From assembly GCF_030063335.1 (NCBI RefSeq), contig NZ_JASISW010000017.1:56251-120250 (forward strand): a DNA stretch of 64,000 bases, given 5' to 3'. Shown here piece after piece: positions 54,597 through 63,874 of the stretch. The position numbers and the translations under genes are program-made. A model generated the notes under the pieces. The model searched no databases, was not told the DNA's origin, and saw nothing but the letters and a program-made list of their open reading frames with translations. This DNA comes from Rhodococcus sp. G-MC3. Lineage in GTDB: Bacteria > Actinomycetota > Actinomycetes > Mycobacteriales > Mycobacteriaceae. Position 1 is the first letter of the stretch. Each line of letters opens with the position of its first letter.

Positions 54597-54638
54597 GAAG
54601 GCCCTGACCAGTGAAAATGGTTGGGGCCTCTTCTTTTT
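54597..54638 (+). terminator. Rho-independent terminator after tRNA-Thr
   Basis: AAGGCCCTGACCA and TGGTTGGGGCCTC pair with G-U wobbles around a short loop, followed by TTCTTTTT. It is the only classical T-tract terminator recognised in the window. Confidence 0.8.
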
Positions 54639-54915
54639 AGCCTGTTTCGGCCGCTCGTTTCCGGTGCGAGCCTGGTTCGTCCACCTGGGGTTGTGCGGTG
54701 TTCGTGAACTGTGGATTTGCCCGTAGACCGGCAGGATCGGGGGCTCGGTGTCACAGAATGTCACAACTCGTTGCCAACTCCGGTGAGCGTTCGTGTGGAT
54801 GCAGGTGGATGCGCATGGCTTGGGCAGGTGGCGTCGGCGTTCGTTTGGGGTGTTGCGGTCAGTGTCGATTCTGTAGGCTTGAAGCCTACGTATCCGATAC
54901 TTGACGGAGGTGTCC
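54639..54915. promoter_or_regulatory. Non-coding leader of the AbiEi-type gene with palindromic operator
   Basis: About 275 nt without a convincing gene. GTAGGCTT-G-AAGCCTAC, a perfect 8+1+8 palindrome at 54872-54888, lies 28 nt before the GTG start of the AbiEi-like gene and next to GGAGG. AbiEi antitoxins repress their own promoters at inverted repeats, so this is a candidate operator. Nothing else is recognised. Confidence 0.5.
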
Positions 54916-55575
54916 GTGACTTCGGGCGATGTTCGACGCCGTCAGACCGGGTTACCTCCCGAGTTTGCTCGTCTTCCGATGCGGATGGTGCGGGCCGCGA
55001 CGGCGGCTGAGGTGTATGCGCACCCGCGGGCCGAGCTCGTGCGGCTGACGGACCTGGGTTTGCTGCATCGGGTGGCGACGGGCTTCTACGCGGCGGTGCC
55101 CGACAATCAGGTTGGGACGGGTTGGATGCCGGGCCTGGAGGCTGCAGCAGCCGGTATCGCGGTCGCTGCCTACGGTGTCGATGACGCAGTCGTGATGGGG
55201 GTGAGTGCGGCTCGGTTGCACGGTGTGATTCCGCGGGCGTTGGCGACGGCTGTGGTGGCGGTCCCGACGCGACATGACCCGATTCGGTTGGCGGATCGGC
55301 AGGCGGTGGTTCGGTTCGTCGTCCGCAATACCGCACGTCTGGATGCGGAACGCATCGACACCGAGTTGGGTGCCGTGTTGGTGGCGACGGCCGAGCAGTC
55401 GGTGTTGGATCTGATGAAGCGCCCGGGCCTCGGTGACGCTGAGGGTGAGGTGTGGCCGGCGGTGGAGCAGTTGTATCGCAAGTGCGATCCAGAGGTGTTG
55501 GCCGAGATCGCCGATGCTCAGAAGATGCGAACGACTCTGTCGCGGTGGCACTGTCACGTTAATCCAAAAACGTAG
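54916..55575 (+). pseudogene. AbiEi-type antitoxin, 3' end replaced by an IS
   Basis: The frame of 219 codons has the AbiEi-like N-terminal winged-helix part (ELVRLTDLGLLHRVATGFYA) and the central domain (VVMGVSAARLHGVIPRA, VRFVVRNTARLD, ATAEQSVLDLMKRPGLGD). From codon 211 the sequence belongs to the IS6 left end, giving the foreign tail WHCHVNPKT. The GTG at 54916 has GGAGG at 5 nt. The cognate nucleotidyltransferase toxin (AbiEii) that normally follows is absent, so either the antitoxin is an orphan or the toxin was deleted with the IS event. The protein may still fold because the loss is only at its end. Confidence 0.7.
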
Positions 55576-56384
55576 CCGCACAGCTAGTTTGGGACAGACT
55601 GCTACGGGACACCGCCGGGCCGTTCACTTTCAGGCGGCGACATCGGTCGCGGTGACTTCCTGCCAGACCGCGAAGCGGTCGGCCATCTCGGTACGCCATT
55701 CGGGCGCCGAGAGTCCGTGTCGGTTGGGCCGGAAATGCGGCGAGATGCCGCTGAACGCGGACAGGAATCGCTGCGCGTGCCCAGGTGAGGTGAAGCGTTT
55801 CATCGCCCGTTCGCGTTGTCGGGTCGGCTGATGGGAATTCTCAGCCCGGTTGTTCAAATACTTCGACCGACGATGCTCAACCGATCCCAGCAGCTCGCGG
55901 TGCGCGACCTGGTAGCTAGCGAGCTTGTCGGTGATGATCACCCGCGGCACATACTGCAAACCCTTGAGGATCTTACGGAAGAACTTCCTGGCCGCCAACG
56001 CGTTTCGGCGGGACTGGACCAGCACGTCGAGCACGTTTCCGTCCTGGTCGACCGCCCGCCATAGATAATGCAGTTTGCCGTTGATTTTGATGAAGACCTC
56101 ATCGACGTACCACCTGTCACCGGGCCGCGCCCGCCGTCGGCGCAGTTGGTTGGCGTAGGCCTGCCCGAACTTGGCGCACCACCGCCGGATCGTCTCGTAG
56201 CTGACCACGACACCGCGTTCGAGCATGAGTTCCTCAACCTCACGAAAGCTGAGCGGGAACCGGAAGTACAACCACACGCAGTGGTTGATGATCTCGACCG
56301 GGTAGCGGTGGCCTTTGTACGACGGCGTTGGAGTGGTCACGCCATATTCTCCCAGTTTGCCGCGTTCAACAATGTGACAGTGTC
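55547..56384. mobile_element. IS6-family insertion sequence, 838 bp
   Basis: Terminal inverted repeats GGCACTGTCACGTT (left) and GACACTGTCACATT (right, complement) match at 12 of 14 positions. The single transposase gene fills the element, as usual for IS6. The 8-bp flanks differ (GTCGCGGT left, CCGATGAA right), so no target duplication exists. This fits an adjacent deletion or a cointegrate resolution after insertion. The two flanks are pieces of unrelated genes. Confidence 0.85.
55630..56340 (-). CDS. IS6-family transposase
   Basis: This 236-aa DDE transposase has an N-terminal zinc-less helix-turn-helix (FREVEELMLERGVVVSYETI), and catalytic residues Asp in WYVDEVF, Asp in VIITDKLASY and Glu in NNRAENSH. 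It looks complete, so the element may be active. Confidence 0.95.
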   Translation of the reverse strand: MTTPTPSYKGHRYPVEIINHCVWLYFRFPLSFREVEELMLERGVVVSYETIRRWCAKFGQAYANQLRRRRARPGDRWYVDEVFIKINGKLHYLWRAVDQDGNVLDVLVQSRRNALAARKFFRKILKGLQYVPRVIITDKLASYQVAHRELLGSVEHRRSKYLNNRAENSHQPTRQRERAMKRFTSPGHAQRFLSAFSGISPHFRPNRHGLSAPEWRTEMADRFAVWQEVTATDVAA

Positions 56385-56630
56385 CCGATGAAAGCCGTGC
56401 TGCAGGATCATGCGCTCGCTGATTGGCGGGAAGTGATTGTAGGAGCTGATGTTCCGATACTGATGCTCGCCGGCCGCGAGAGCCAATTCTGGCCGTACGC
56501 GCATTCGTTCACGGACAATCCCCACTCCCGATCCGTGGTGCTCGACAAGTGTGGCCATGCCGCGAACATGGACCGACCCAAGGAGTTCAACGCAGCACTG
56601 CTGGAATTTGCGAGGTCACTTCCCCAGTAG
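56385..56630 (+). pseudogene. Alpha/beta hydrolase, 5' truncated by the IS
   Basis: About 80 codons survive, reading MKAVLQDHALADWREV, then ILMLAGRESQFWP and the catalytic-His end CGHAANMDRPKEFNAALLEF before the TAG. The nucleophile and the N-terminal two thirds are lost at the right end of the IS6 element. The tail overlaps the end of the PucR-type gene by 15 nt. Confidence 0.75.
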
Positions 56631-58355
56631 GTCGGCGCTCCGACGCAATCGCATCAGCACCTGCAGGTCGAGCGCCTTGTCGGGGTCTCGCCAGTCCTTG
56701 CCGATGAGGCGGTCGATCGCGTCGAGCCGTTGATACAGGGTATTGACGTGAACCCCCAGGCTCGACGCCGTCGCCGAATGATGACGGCCGTGCGCGAGAT
56801 ACACCGACAAAGTGTCCAGTAACGGAACTCCCCGCTTGTTCTGCTCGGCCATCAGCGGCCCCAGCTGCTCCTCGCTCAGTTCATCGAGGTGCTCACGTGC
56901 CAAGTGGCTCAACAGAATTCGGTAGATTCCAAGACCTCTCGCCGAAGATACATCCCCCACCCGGCCGAGGGTGGTCAGGACGTCGACGGTCTGCTGCGCT
57001 TCGAGGTAGGCCTTCGCCAGCGCCTCGGATCCGCGCGCAGGTTCAGAAATCCCCACGGTGCCCGAGAGGAACACCGAACGTGCCGCCGATGAATCACGGG
57101 CGGGAACCGCCACGAGGATCCTCGAACCGTGCTCGGCGACGACGGTACCGGCGGACGTCGGGATCGCCGCGCGTGTGCTCCCCAGAACGACCGCTATGCA
57201 ATAGGACTTCTCAGAGGTGAGGCCGGCGAGCCGGAGCTGTCGACGCTCGTCGTCGGGTGTCGACGCCGGATGCGTCAGAAGATCGACGAGGAAAGCATCC
57301 TGAGCCCGGCGGGCGGCCTCCGATGCCGCGCGTTCCTCCGCCAGCGAGAGCGCGAGTGCCGGTGCAGCTCGGTCGAGCAGGAGGCGGGTCTCGGAATCGT
57401 CCCCGTAGGCAATCAGCGTTCCCAGGAATTGTCCGGCGGCGGCGACCCGGTGGCCGATAACGGTGTCACTTGCGGCGGTGTCACTTCCGGCGCGGCAACG
57501 CTGAACGACCGACGCGGCATCCTCATCGTCCGGGACGTCCTGAGCGTTCAGGAATCGAACCTTCTTGCCGGATAGGGTTGCGACCTCCCTGATCAGCCGC
57601 TGCACACCTCCCCCGCTCAGCACTACCTGCGTCAGGGTGCGGTCCCATTGCAGCGTCTTCTCGAGCTCCGCCGTTCTCGTCGACAGTTCAGCGTTGAGGG
57701 ATTCGAGTCGCTCGATGGCACGAACGTTTTCGATGGCGACCGCCGCGTGCGCCGCCAGCGCGGACAGCAGCGCGATCTCACTCTCGGTGAAGTCCCGCTC
57801 CTGCCGTTTGCAGGCGAACAACGCGCCGATCACGCGTTCGCCCACCCTCAGTGGCACACCGAGCAGGCCGCGCATGTTCTCGGACCGGGCGGCACTGTCG
57901 GCACCAGTGATGTGGAGGAACGCCGGCTCGTTCTGATAGTCGTGCGTCCACGCCGGAGCCGAGCTGCGTATCACCAAACCGACCAGACCCTGGTCCCGCG
58001 CCAAACGGAGTCCCACCAACTGCGGGGTGAGCGCACCACTGGTCACCTCGATGACGAAATAGTTGCCGTAGGCCGAACCTATGTAGGCAAGGTCCACCCC
58101 GAGCAGCCTGCGCGCCTGGTCGACGACCTCCTGCAGCAGCGACCGGTCGTCGCGGACCGTGGTGAGCCGGACGGCGATGTCGTTGAGGGCAGCGAGTTCG
58201 GAGCTGCGCTGACGCCGCTGGTCGAGCTGCGCGCGCAGGCGGAGCGCGGCATGGGCGTCGTCGACGTCGTCGGGAACGCTGAGTCGATGCGCCTCGAGAT
58301 CCTCGACCGAGGCCTCGTCGAGCAGCAACTGCATCCATGTTTTCCGGTCCACCAT
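56616..58355 (-). CDS. GAF-PucR-type transcriptional regulator
   Basis: This 579-aa regulator has a GAF domain at about residues 60-215 (LLGVDLAYIGSAYGNYFVIE, RGLLGVPLRVGERVIGALFA), a linker coiled-coil, and a C-terminal PucR/CdaR-type helix-turn-helix (LLDTLSVYLAHGRHHSATAS, LGVHVNTLYQRLDAIDRLIG). It diverges from a glcD-type gene with a 49-nt gap, so it probably controls that gene in response to a small acid or redox signal. Confidence 0.87.
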   Translation of the reverse strand: MVDRKTWMQLLLDEASVEDLEAHRLSVPDDVDDAHAALRLRAQLDQRRQRSSELAALNDIAVRLTTVRDDRSLLQEVVDQARRLLGVDLAYIGSAYGNYFVIEVTSGALTPQLVGLRLARDQGLVGLVIRSSAPAWTHDYQNEPAFLHITGADSAARSENMRGLLGVPLRVGERVIGALFACKRQERDFTESEIALLSALAAHAAVAIENVRAIERLESLNAELSTRTAELEKTLQWDRTLTQVVLSGGGVQRLIREVATLSGKKVRFLNAQDVPDDEDAASVVQRCRAGSDTAASDTVIGHRVAAAGQFLGTLIAYGDDSETRLLLDRAAPALALSLAEERAASEAARRAQDAFLVDLLTHPASTPDDERRQLRLAGLTSEKSYCIAVVLGSTRAAIPTSAGTVVAEHGSRILVAVPARDSSAARSVFLSGTVGISEPARGSEALAKAYLEAQQTVDVLTTLGRVGDVSSARGLGIYRILLSHLAREHLDELSEEQLGPLMAEQNKRGVPLLDTLSVYLAHGRHHSATASSLGVHVNTLYQRLDAIDRLIGKDWRDPDKALDLQVLMRLRRSADLLGK

Positions 58356-58404
58356 AGATGAAACCTACATTGGCGGAGACTCAGCTCACAGCTACAGTCG
58401 AGAC

Positions 58405-59805
58405 ATGCTCGTCGAAACCTCGCCTGTGGAAACCCCGCTCGTTGAAACGCTGTCGAAGGCACTCCCCGCGGACCGCATCGTGCTCGATCCGGACGTTATC
58501 GCGTCCTACCAGCACGACGAAGCCGAATGGGCGCCGTACGCGGCACCCGCCGCCGCGGTGCGCCCCCGCACCGCCGAGGAAGTCCAGGCCGTCGTCAGGG
58601 CATGTCTCGCCCACGGCGCGCCCGTCGTCACCCGCGGCGCCGGGACCGGGCTGTCCGGCGGCGCCAATGCCATCGAGGGATGCGTCGTACTCGCACTCGA
58701 CGGCATGGACGCGATCAAAGAGATCGACCAGCTCGAGCGCTACGCCGTCGTCGAGCCGGGTGTCATCAACGACCACCTGCGGGCAGCGGTCGCCGAACAG
58801 GGCCTCTGGTACCCCCCGGATCCGGCCAGTGCACCGTGGTCCACCATCGGCGGCAACGTCGCCACCAACGCCGGAGGGCTGTGCTGCGTCAAATACGGCG
58901 TGACGCGCGACTACGTCATGGGCATGCAGATCGTCACCGGCACCGGCGAACTCGTCCGGCTCGGTCGCAAGACCGCCAAAGGTGTTGCCGGTTACGACCT
59001 TGCAGGCCTGATGGTCGGCTCCGAGGGAACTCTCGGCATCATCACCGAGATCACCCTCAAACTACGTCCGCTGCAGGATCCGCAGCGCACGATCGCCGGC
59101 TACTTCGACTCCATCGTCGACGCCGGGCGCGCTGTAGCTGCCGTCGCCGCCGCAGGATTGACCCCGTCGGCTTTGGAACTGATCGACAAGCAGTGCCTCA
59201 TTGCAGTCGACGCCTGGAAAAACATGGGGCTCTCGGTCGAGGCGAACGTGGTACTGCTTGGCCGCATCGACACACCGGGCCTCATCGGCGATCAGGAATC
59301 CGAGAAGATGCTGACGTGCTTCGACGAGGCAGGCGCAACGTGGTCCGCGGTATCGACCGATCAAGAGGAAGCCGACGCGCTGTTCTCTGCTCGTAGGCTG
59401 GCTTACCCCGCGATGGAACGACTCGGACCGGTATTGACCGAGGACGTGTGCGTACCGAAAAAGCATGTGCCCGAGATGCTGTCGCGCATCGAACAGATCG
59501 GGATCAAGTACGACACCACCATCGCGAACATCGCGCACGCCGGCGACGGCAACCTGCATCCGCTGCTGATCACCCCACACGACGACCTTCAGGCTCGAAC
59601 ACGCGCGCAGGCAGCGTTTGCGGAGATCATCGATGCGGCACTCGAACTCGGTGGCACAGTGACCGGCGAACACGGCGTCGGGCTGCTCAAGATGGACGGT
59701 TTGGCGCAGGAGTTGGACCCGGTAGTGCTGGACATGCACCGCTCGGTGAAGAACGCCCTCGATCCCCACGGCATCCTGAACCCGGGCAAGGTCTTCCAGC
59801 TCTAG
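58405..59805 (+). CDS. glcD: GlcD-type FAD-linked oxidase
   Basis: This 466-aa protein has an FAD PCMH domain (GAPVVTRGAGTGLSGGANAI, STIGGNVATNAGGLCCVKYG) and a C-terminal oxidase domain with NIAHAGDGNLHPLL and TGEHGVGLLKMDG. It matches glycolate oxidase subunit GlcD and D-lactate dehydrogenases and would oxidise a 2-hydroxy acid, passing electrons to the chain. No glcE or glcF follows; a damaged IS630-type element lies downstream instead. Confidence 0.88.
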   Translation: MLVETSPVETPLVETLSKALPADRIVLDPDVIASYQHDEAEWAPYAAPAAAVRPRTAEEVQAVVRACLAHGAPVVTRGAGTGLSGGANAIEGCVVLALDGMDAIKEIDQLERYAVVEPGVINDHLRAAVAEQGLWYPPDPASAPWSTIGGNVATNAGGLCCVKYGVTRDYVMGMQIVTGTGELVRLGRKTAKGVAGYDLAGLMVGSEGTLGIITEITLKLRPLQDPQRTIAGYFDSIVDAGRAVAAVAAAGLTPSALELIDKQCLIAVDAWKNMGLSVEANVVLLGRIDTPGLIGDQESEKMLTCFDEAGATWSAVSTDQEEADALFSARRLAYPAMERLGPVLTEDVCVPKKHVPEMLSRIEQIGIKYDTTIANIAHAGDGNLHPLLITPHDDLQARTRAQAAFAEIIDAALELGGTVTGEHGVGLLKMDGLAQELDPVVLDMHRSVKNALDPHGILNPGKVFQL

Positions 59806-59861
59806 CCGCTCCGCTCCGCTCCAGAGAGCCGAGGTCGCACCGCCCTTGGGGCACTAGTGGT

Positions 59862-60635
59862 CCGTTTGTGAATTGATCTGGTTGAGAGTGTCTCGTCCGC
59901 GTCGGACTTTCGCGATGATGTCGTCGGCGTGCGCCTTCCAGACGAACAGTGTGGGGTTGGTGTTCCAGTGGCCAGGCCCAGGTGGTGATGGCGTCGGTGA
60001 GGTCGGCGACACTGCTGAAGGTTCCGCGGCGCAGTCGTTTGTCGGTGAGTTCGTTGAACCAGCGTTCGATCAGGTTGAGCCAGGAACTCGAGGTCGGTGT
60101 GAAGTGCAGGTGCGAGCGGCGACGATGTTCATCGCGGCGAACAGGTCGATTGTGCCGTTGCGCTTGTAGTCGTGCGTCATCGTCCCGGCGCGACCCTTTT
60201 TCATCGGCAGCGACGGTTGAGTACGGTCCAGTGCTTGACACTGCGTTTTCGCCCCAGCAAGCGGGAGGTGCCCCCAGTCGAAGGAGAAGACCACTGCCCG
60301 CGCAGGCGGATTGAGGTACACCCCTACTACGCCGGCGAGTTTCTCCTCGAACAGTGGGTCGTTGCTGGCCTTGGATGTGTCCACTCGCCAGGGTTTCAGT
60401 CCGTGGTCGGCCAAGTTCTTGGCTACGGAGTCTCTCCCGATGGACATCCGTGCGGCCATCGTGCAGGTGGTCCAGTGGGTGGGGACCCATCAGCAGGTCG
60501 CTCTGTGTGGGTGAGGTGAACCACTTCCTCCACGGTTCCCGACACCAGGCCCGGTTTGCGGCCACGACCCTTGGCGATGACCCCTACACCGTCGATTCCT
60601 TTGTCCACGAATCTTTACCGCCAGCGTCGCACCCC
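59862..60635 (-). pseudogene. Degenerate IS630-family transposase
   Basis: Pieces of one transposase lie in different frames: GIDGVGVIAKGRGRKPGLVS, then ARMSIGRDSVAKNLADHGLK with DPLFEEKLAGVVGVYLNPPA, AKTQCQALDRTQPSLPMKKG, RAGTMTHDYKRNGTIDLFAA, and after a gap of about 60 codons HFTPTSSSWLNLIERWFNEL and a tail LNQINSQTDH. Frameshifts, an altered site around FSFD and an internal deletion make it inactive. The left end is near 59862 and the right end near 60635, where it abuts a broken lpd gene. Exact ends and target duplication were not determined. Confidence 0.85.
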
Positions 60636-60914
60636 CTTGTAGAGCTTGGCGACGACGCCGTCCTTGTAGGCATGGACACACGCCATGTCGACGCCGTCGA
60701 ACGAAGCTTTGATTCCGACCGACGCACTCTCGCGGGCGGTATCGGCTACCTCGGCGGCGTGGAGCAGCGCCTTGGTCGGGATGCAGCCGCGGGGGAGGCA
60801 GGTGCCGCCGACCTTGTCCTTCTCGATCAGCGTGACGGACAGTCCTAGCTGAGCAGCACGGAACGCCGCGGCATATCCGCCCGATCCCCCGCCGAGGATT
60901 ACGACATCAGTAAT
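60636..60914 (-). pseudogene. Dihydrolipoamide dehydrogenase (E3), 5' fragment
   Basis: About 90 codons of the E3 N-terminus are readable: [20 protein letters not shown], then the redox-active disulfide region [20 protein letters not shown] and [10 protein letters not shown]. After that the IS630-type remnant starts. The FAD-binding start is intact, but the codon where ATG is expected is ATT (60914-60912). The rest of the gene is gone. It lies 11 nt after the E2 stop, so E2-E3 was once an operon. Confidence 0.85.
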
Positions 60915-60925
60915 GACAGCGTCAC

Positions 60926-62200
60926 TTATGACAGAGCCACCAGGTTCAGCGGATCGGACAGCAACGACGCGATGTCGGCCAGGAAACGCGAACCCTGCTC
61001 GCCTTCGACGAGACGATGATCGAACGAGAGGCTCAAAGTCGTCATCGACCGCAGAGCAATCTCACCCTCGAACTCCCAGGGCTGACGGCGAATCGCACCG
61101 AAGCACACGATCGCAGCCTCACCCGGGTTGAGAATCGGGGTTCCTGAATCCACGCCGAACACGCCGACATTGGTGATGGTGATGGTGCCGTCGGCGAGAT
61201 CCGCCGGCCCTGTCTTGCCTTCCTTGGCCGTCGCCGTCAGATCCACGAGCGACTGCGCCAGATCCTTCAGGCCGAGCTTGTGCGCATCCTTGATGTTCGG
61301 CACCATCAAACCGCGCGGCGTTGCCGCAGCGATTCCGAGGTTGACGTATCCCTTGGTGACGATCTCCTGATTCTGCTCGTCCCAGTCCGAGTTGAGGCTC
61401 GGGTTGGAACGCAGCGCAACCATCAGGGCCTTCGCAACCAATGCAAGGGGCGTCAGGCGAATATCGCGGAAGTGCTTGGTAGCCCGGAGCTTTTCGAGCG
61501 GCTCGACCGTCAGTGTCACGTCGACGGTGACGAACTCCGTGACGTGCGGGGCGGTGAAAGCGCTCGACACCATCGCGGCGGCGGTGTGCTTGCGCACTCC
61601 CTTGATCGGCGTGCGATTCTCGTTCTTTCCCGAAGCGGGGCCGGCGTCCTGAACTACCGGCGCTTCTTCACGGGACATGTACGACGCGATGTCGTCGCGC
61701 GTGATTTCTCCGTGCGTCCCGGTAGCGGTCACGTCGGCTAGATCGATGCCCTCCTGCTGGGCAACGAACCGAACCGGCGGGGATGCCAGAGGCTTGTTCG
61801 ACGCGGACTTCGACTGTTCGGACTTCACCGGCTCGGATACGTCGGTTCGCCGACTACCTCGACGACTCTTCCCCTCTCCTGCAACGCCATAGCCGACGAG
61901 GACCGGCACACGCTCTTTTGCCTGCTCGGGGTCCTTCAACGGCGCCTCCACCGGAGCCTCAGTACCGTCGGAGATGTCGATGATGGCGGTGCCGACGTCG
62001 ACCGTCGTACCCTCTTCTGCCCGAGGCGCGGTTACGACACCGGCGTACGGCGACGGCAGTTCGACCGAGGCCTTGGCGGTCTCGACCTCGGCGATCACCT
62101 GGTTCAACTCGATGGTGTCACCGACCTCGACGAGCCAGCTGATCAGTTCGGCCTCGGTAAGCCCTTCCCCGAGGTCGGGGAGCAGGAAGCTCTTCGTCAT
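60926..62200 (-). CDS. 2-oxoacid dehydrogenase E2 (lipoyl acyltransferase)
   Basis: This 424-aa E2 has one lipoyl domain (Lys in [10 protein letters not shown], about residue 42), an E3-binding domain ([30 protein letters not shown]) and a catalytic domain ending [19 protein letters not shown]. In the usual DHRxxDG the Asp is replaced by Glu. Layout and size suit a branched-chain 2-oxoacid dehydrogenase (BkdC type). No E1 genes lie upstream, and E3 is destroyed, so the complex depends on parts from elsewhere or is no longer used. The ATG at 62200 has AGGAA. Confidence 0.85.
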   Translation of the reverse strand: MTKSFLLPDLGEGLTEAELISWLVEVGDTIELNQVIAEVETAKASVELPSPYAGVVTAPRAEEGTTVDVGTAIIDISDGTEAPVEAPLKDPEQAKERVPVLVGYGVAGEGKSRRGSRRTDVSEPVKSEQSKSASNKPLASPPVRFVAQQEGIDLADVTATGTHGEITRDDIASYMSREEAPVVQDAGPASGKNENRTPIKGVRKHTAAAMVSSAFTAPHVTEFVTVDVTLTVEPLEKLRATKHFRDIRLTPLALVAKALMVALRSNPSLNSDWDEQNQEIVTKGYVNLGIAAATPRGLMVPNIKDAHKLGLKDLAQSLVDLTATAKEGKTGPADLADGTITITNVGVFGVDSGTPILNPGEAAIVCFGAIRRQPWEFEGEIALRSMTTLSLSFDHRLVEGEQGSRFLADIASLLSDPLNLVALS

Positions 62201-62316
62201 CTGCAATGTTCCTATCGAAGGTTGAGGGAACCAATAATCGTCAGATCGCTCAATAGGTGTGTTTCGAACTGAGCATGATGCACGAAATTGCCCGACTCAA
62301 TCCTGCTTGTTTGCGC

Positions 62317-63659
62317 TCAATGACTAAGTACGGAGTCCTCATCGGGGACCTGCCGGACTCCGACCCGACTACGCAGCAGGATGATCAATACGACGGCCAT
62401 CAACATCACTCCGCCGACCACCCACAGTCCCGCTTTCGCGTTACCCGTCGCGTCGAATAGCCATCCCGTGACGTAGGGCGCGCCGAATCCTGACAGGTTG
62501 CCCACAGAGTTGATGATTGCGATGCCCGCCGCGGCGCCCGCACACGTCAGGAACGTGCTCGGGAGATACCAGAAGACTGGCAGAGCACAAAAGACGCCGA
62601 CCGCGTTGACCGTGACCGCGAGCATCGTGGTGAAGGGCGAGTCCATGTAGAGCGCAAACGGGATGGAGACCGCACCGATCAGCGTCGGGATGGCCACGTG
62701 CCAGGTGCGTTCGCCGGTTCCGTCCGAGTGCCGGCTCCACAGAACCATGGCCACGGCACCGACGGCGAACGGGACCGCGACGATGAGACCGGTTGTGACG
62801 AGTGAGAAGTCGGTGTCGAACGTCTTCTTGAAGCCGGCAACGATGGTCGGCAGGAAGAAGCTGAGCGAGTACAGGCCGTACGTGATGCCGAAGTACACCA
62901 GACCGAGCATCCAGACCCGCGCATCGGTGAGTGCACGCTTGACCGAGCCGGAGATGTGTGAGCCCTTCTCCGAGTCCTCCGATTCGAGTTCGTTGGTCAG
63001 CCATGCTTTTTCGTCGTCGGCAAGCCAGTTCGCCTGCGAGGGGCGATCGGTGAGATAGAACCAGGTCACGACGGCCAACAACACGGCAGGGATGCCCTCA
63101 GACAGGAACATCACGCGCCAGCCCGACAGGCCGAACAGTCCGTCCCAGTACTGGATAATCGCGCTGGAGAGCGGCGCACCGAACGCCGAGGACACCGGAA
63201 GCGCCAGCAGGAACAAGCCCATCAGCCGGACACGGTAGGCCCGCGGGAACCACATCGTCATATAGAGCAGCACGCCGGGGAAAAAGCCTGCCTCGGCAAT
63301 ACCGAGCAGAATGCGCATCCCGTAAAGCCACTCTGCGGTGGGCACGAATGCCATGCGGACGCAACGACTCCCCACGTCAGCATGATTCTGGCGATCCAGC
63401 GGCGGGCGCCGAACTTGTGCAGCGCCAGGTTGCTGGGCACCTCGAACACGAGGTAGCCGATGAAGAAGAGTCCCGACGCGAGGCCGAACATTGTCTCGTT
63501 CAGCCCCAGCTCGTCGCTCATCGTGAGCTTGGCGAGGCCGATGTTGGTGCGGTCTAGGTAGTTGACGAAATACGCCAGCCCGAGGAACGGAATGATGCGT
63601 AAGGCGACCTTTTTGACCACCCGTGATTCGATCTCGGGCTTCATCGTTTCTGCTGGCAT
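62317..63659 (-). pseudogene. MFS transporter (ACS-type) with one frameshift
   Basis: The N-terminal part in one frame (PEIESRVVKKVALRIIPFLG, DRTNIGLAKLTMSDELGL) runs to LTWGVVASA, then the frame is lost near 63353. The rest continues in another frame (AFVPTAEWLYGMRILLGIAE to the end). Restoring a single base gives one continuous protein of about 447 aa with twelve spans, of the anion:cation symporter type that takes up organic acids. A sequencing error is an alternative to true inactivation. Confidence 0.8.
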
Positions 63660-63874
63660 GTGCGGCTCGGCTCTCGTCGGCGAAAGTGACGTGGACCACG
63701 TTATGGGGCAGTTGCGCGCACTGCTATGGAGGAACCGTCCACCTGAACTGAGAATTTGGGTGCGCTTGATCCAGTTGATGCATTTCGCAATTTGTTAGTA
63801 GTCACTACGACCACTAAACCTCGATCCATGGACTGAGGTGGAGTCGGCGGTCGATGTTCGATAAATTGGCTGAG
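63660..63874. promoter_or_regulatory. Upstream region of the MFS gene with two palindromes
   Basis: ACGTGG-A-CCACGT at 63689-63701 and TTAGTAGTC-N5-GACCACTAA at 63795-63817 (8 of 9 paired) lie upstream of the transporter. Both look like operators; the second has the TnGTnnnACnA flavour of GntR-type sites. No regulator gene is in view on this side, because the window ends in an IS. Confidence 0.4.

Noticed and set aside
54639..54870. Possible phage attachment duplicate after tRNA-Thr
   Set aside because: No second copy of the tRNA 3' end was found in the window, and no integrase gene is present.
59687..60565. Single long minus-strand frame of 292 codons as one gene
   Set aside because: It is a mix of real and shadow segments of a frameshifted IS630 transposase; only the part with HFTPTSSSWLNLIERW is genuine coding sequence.
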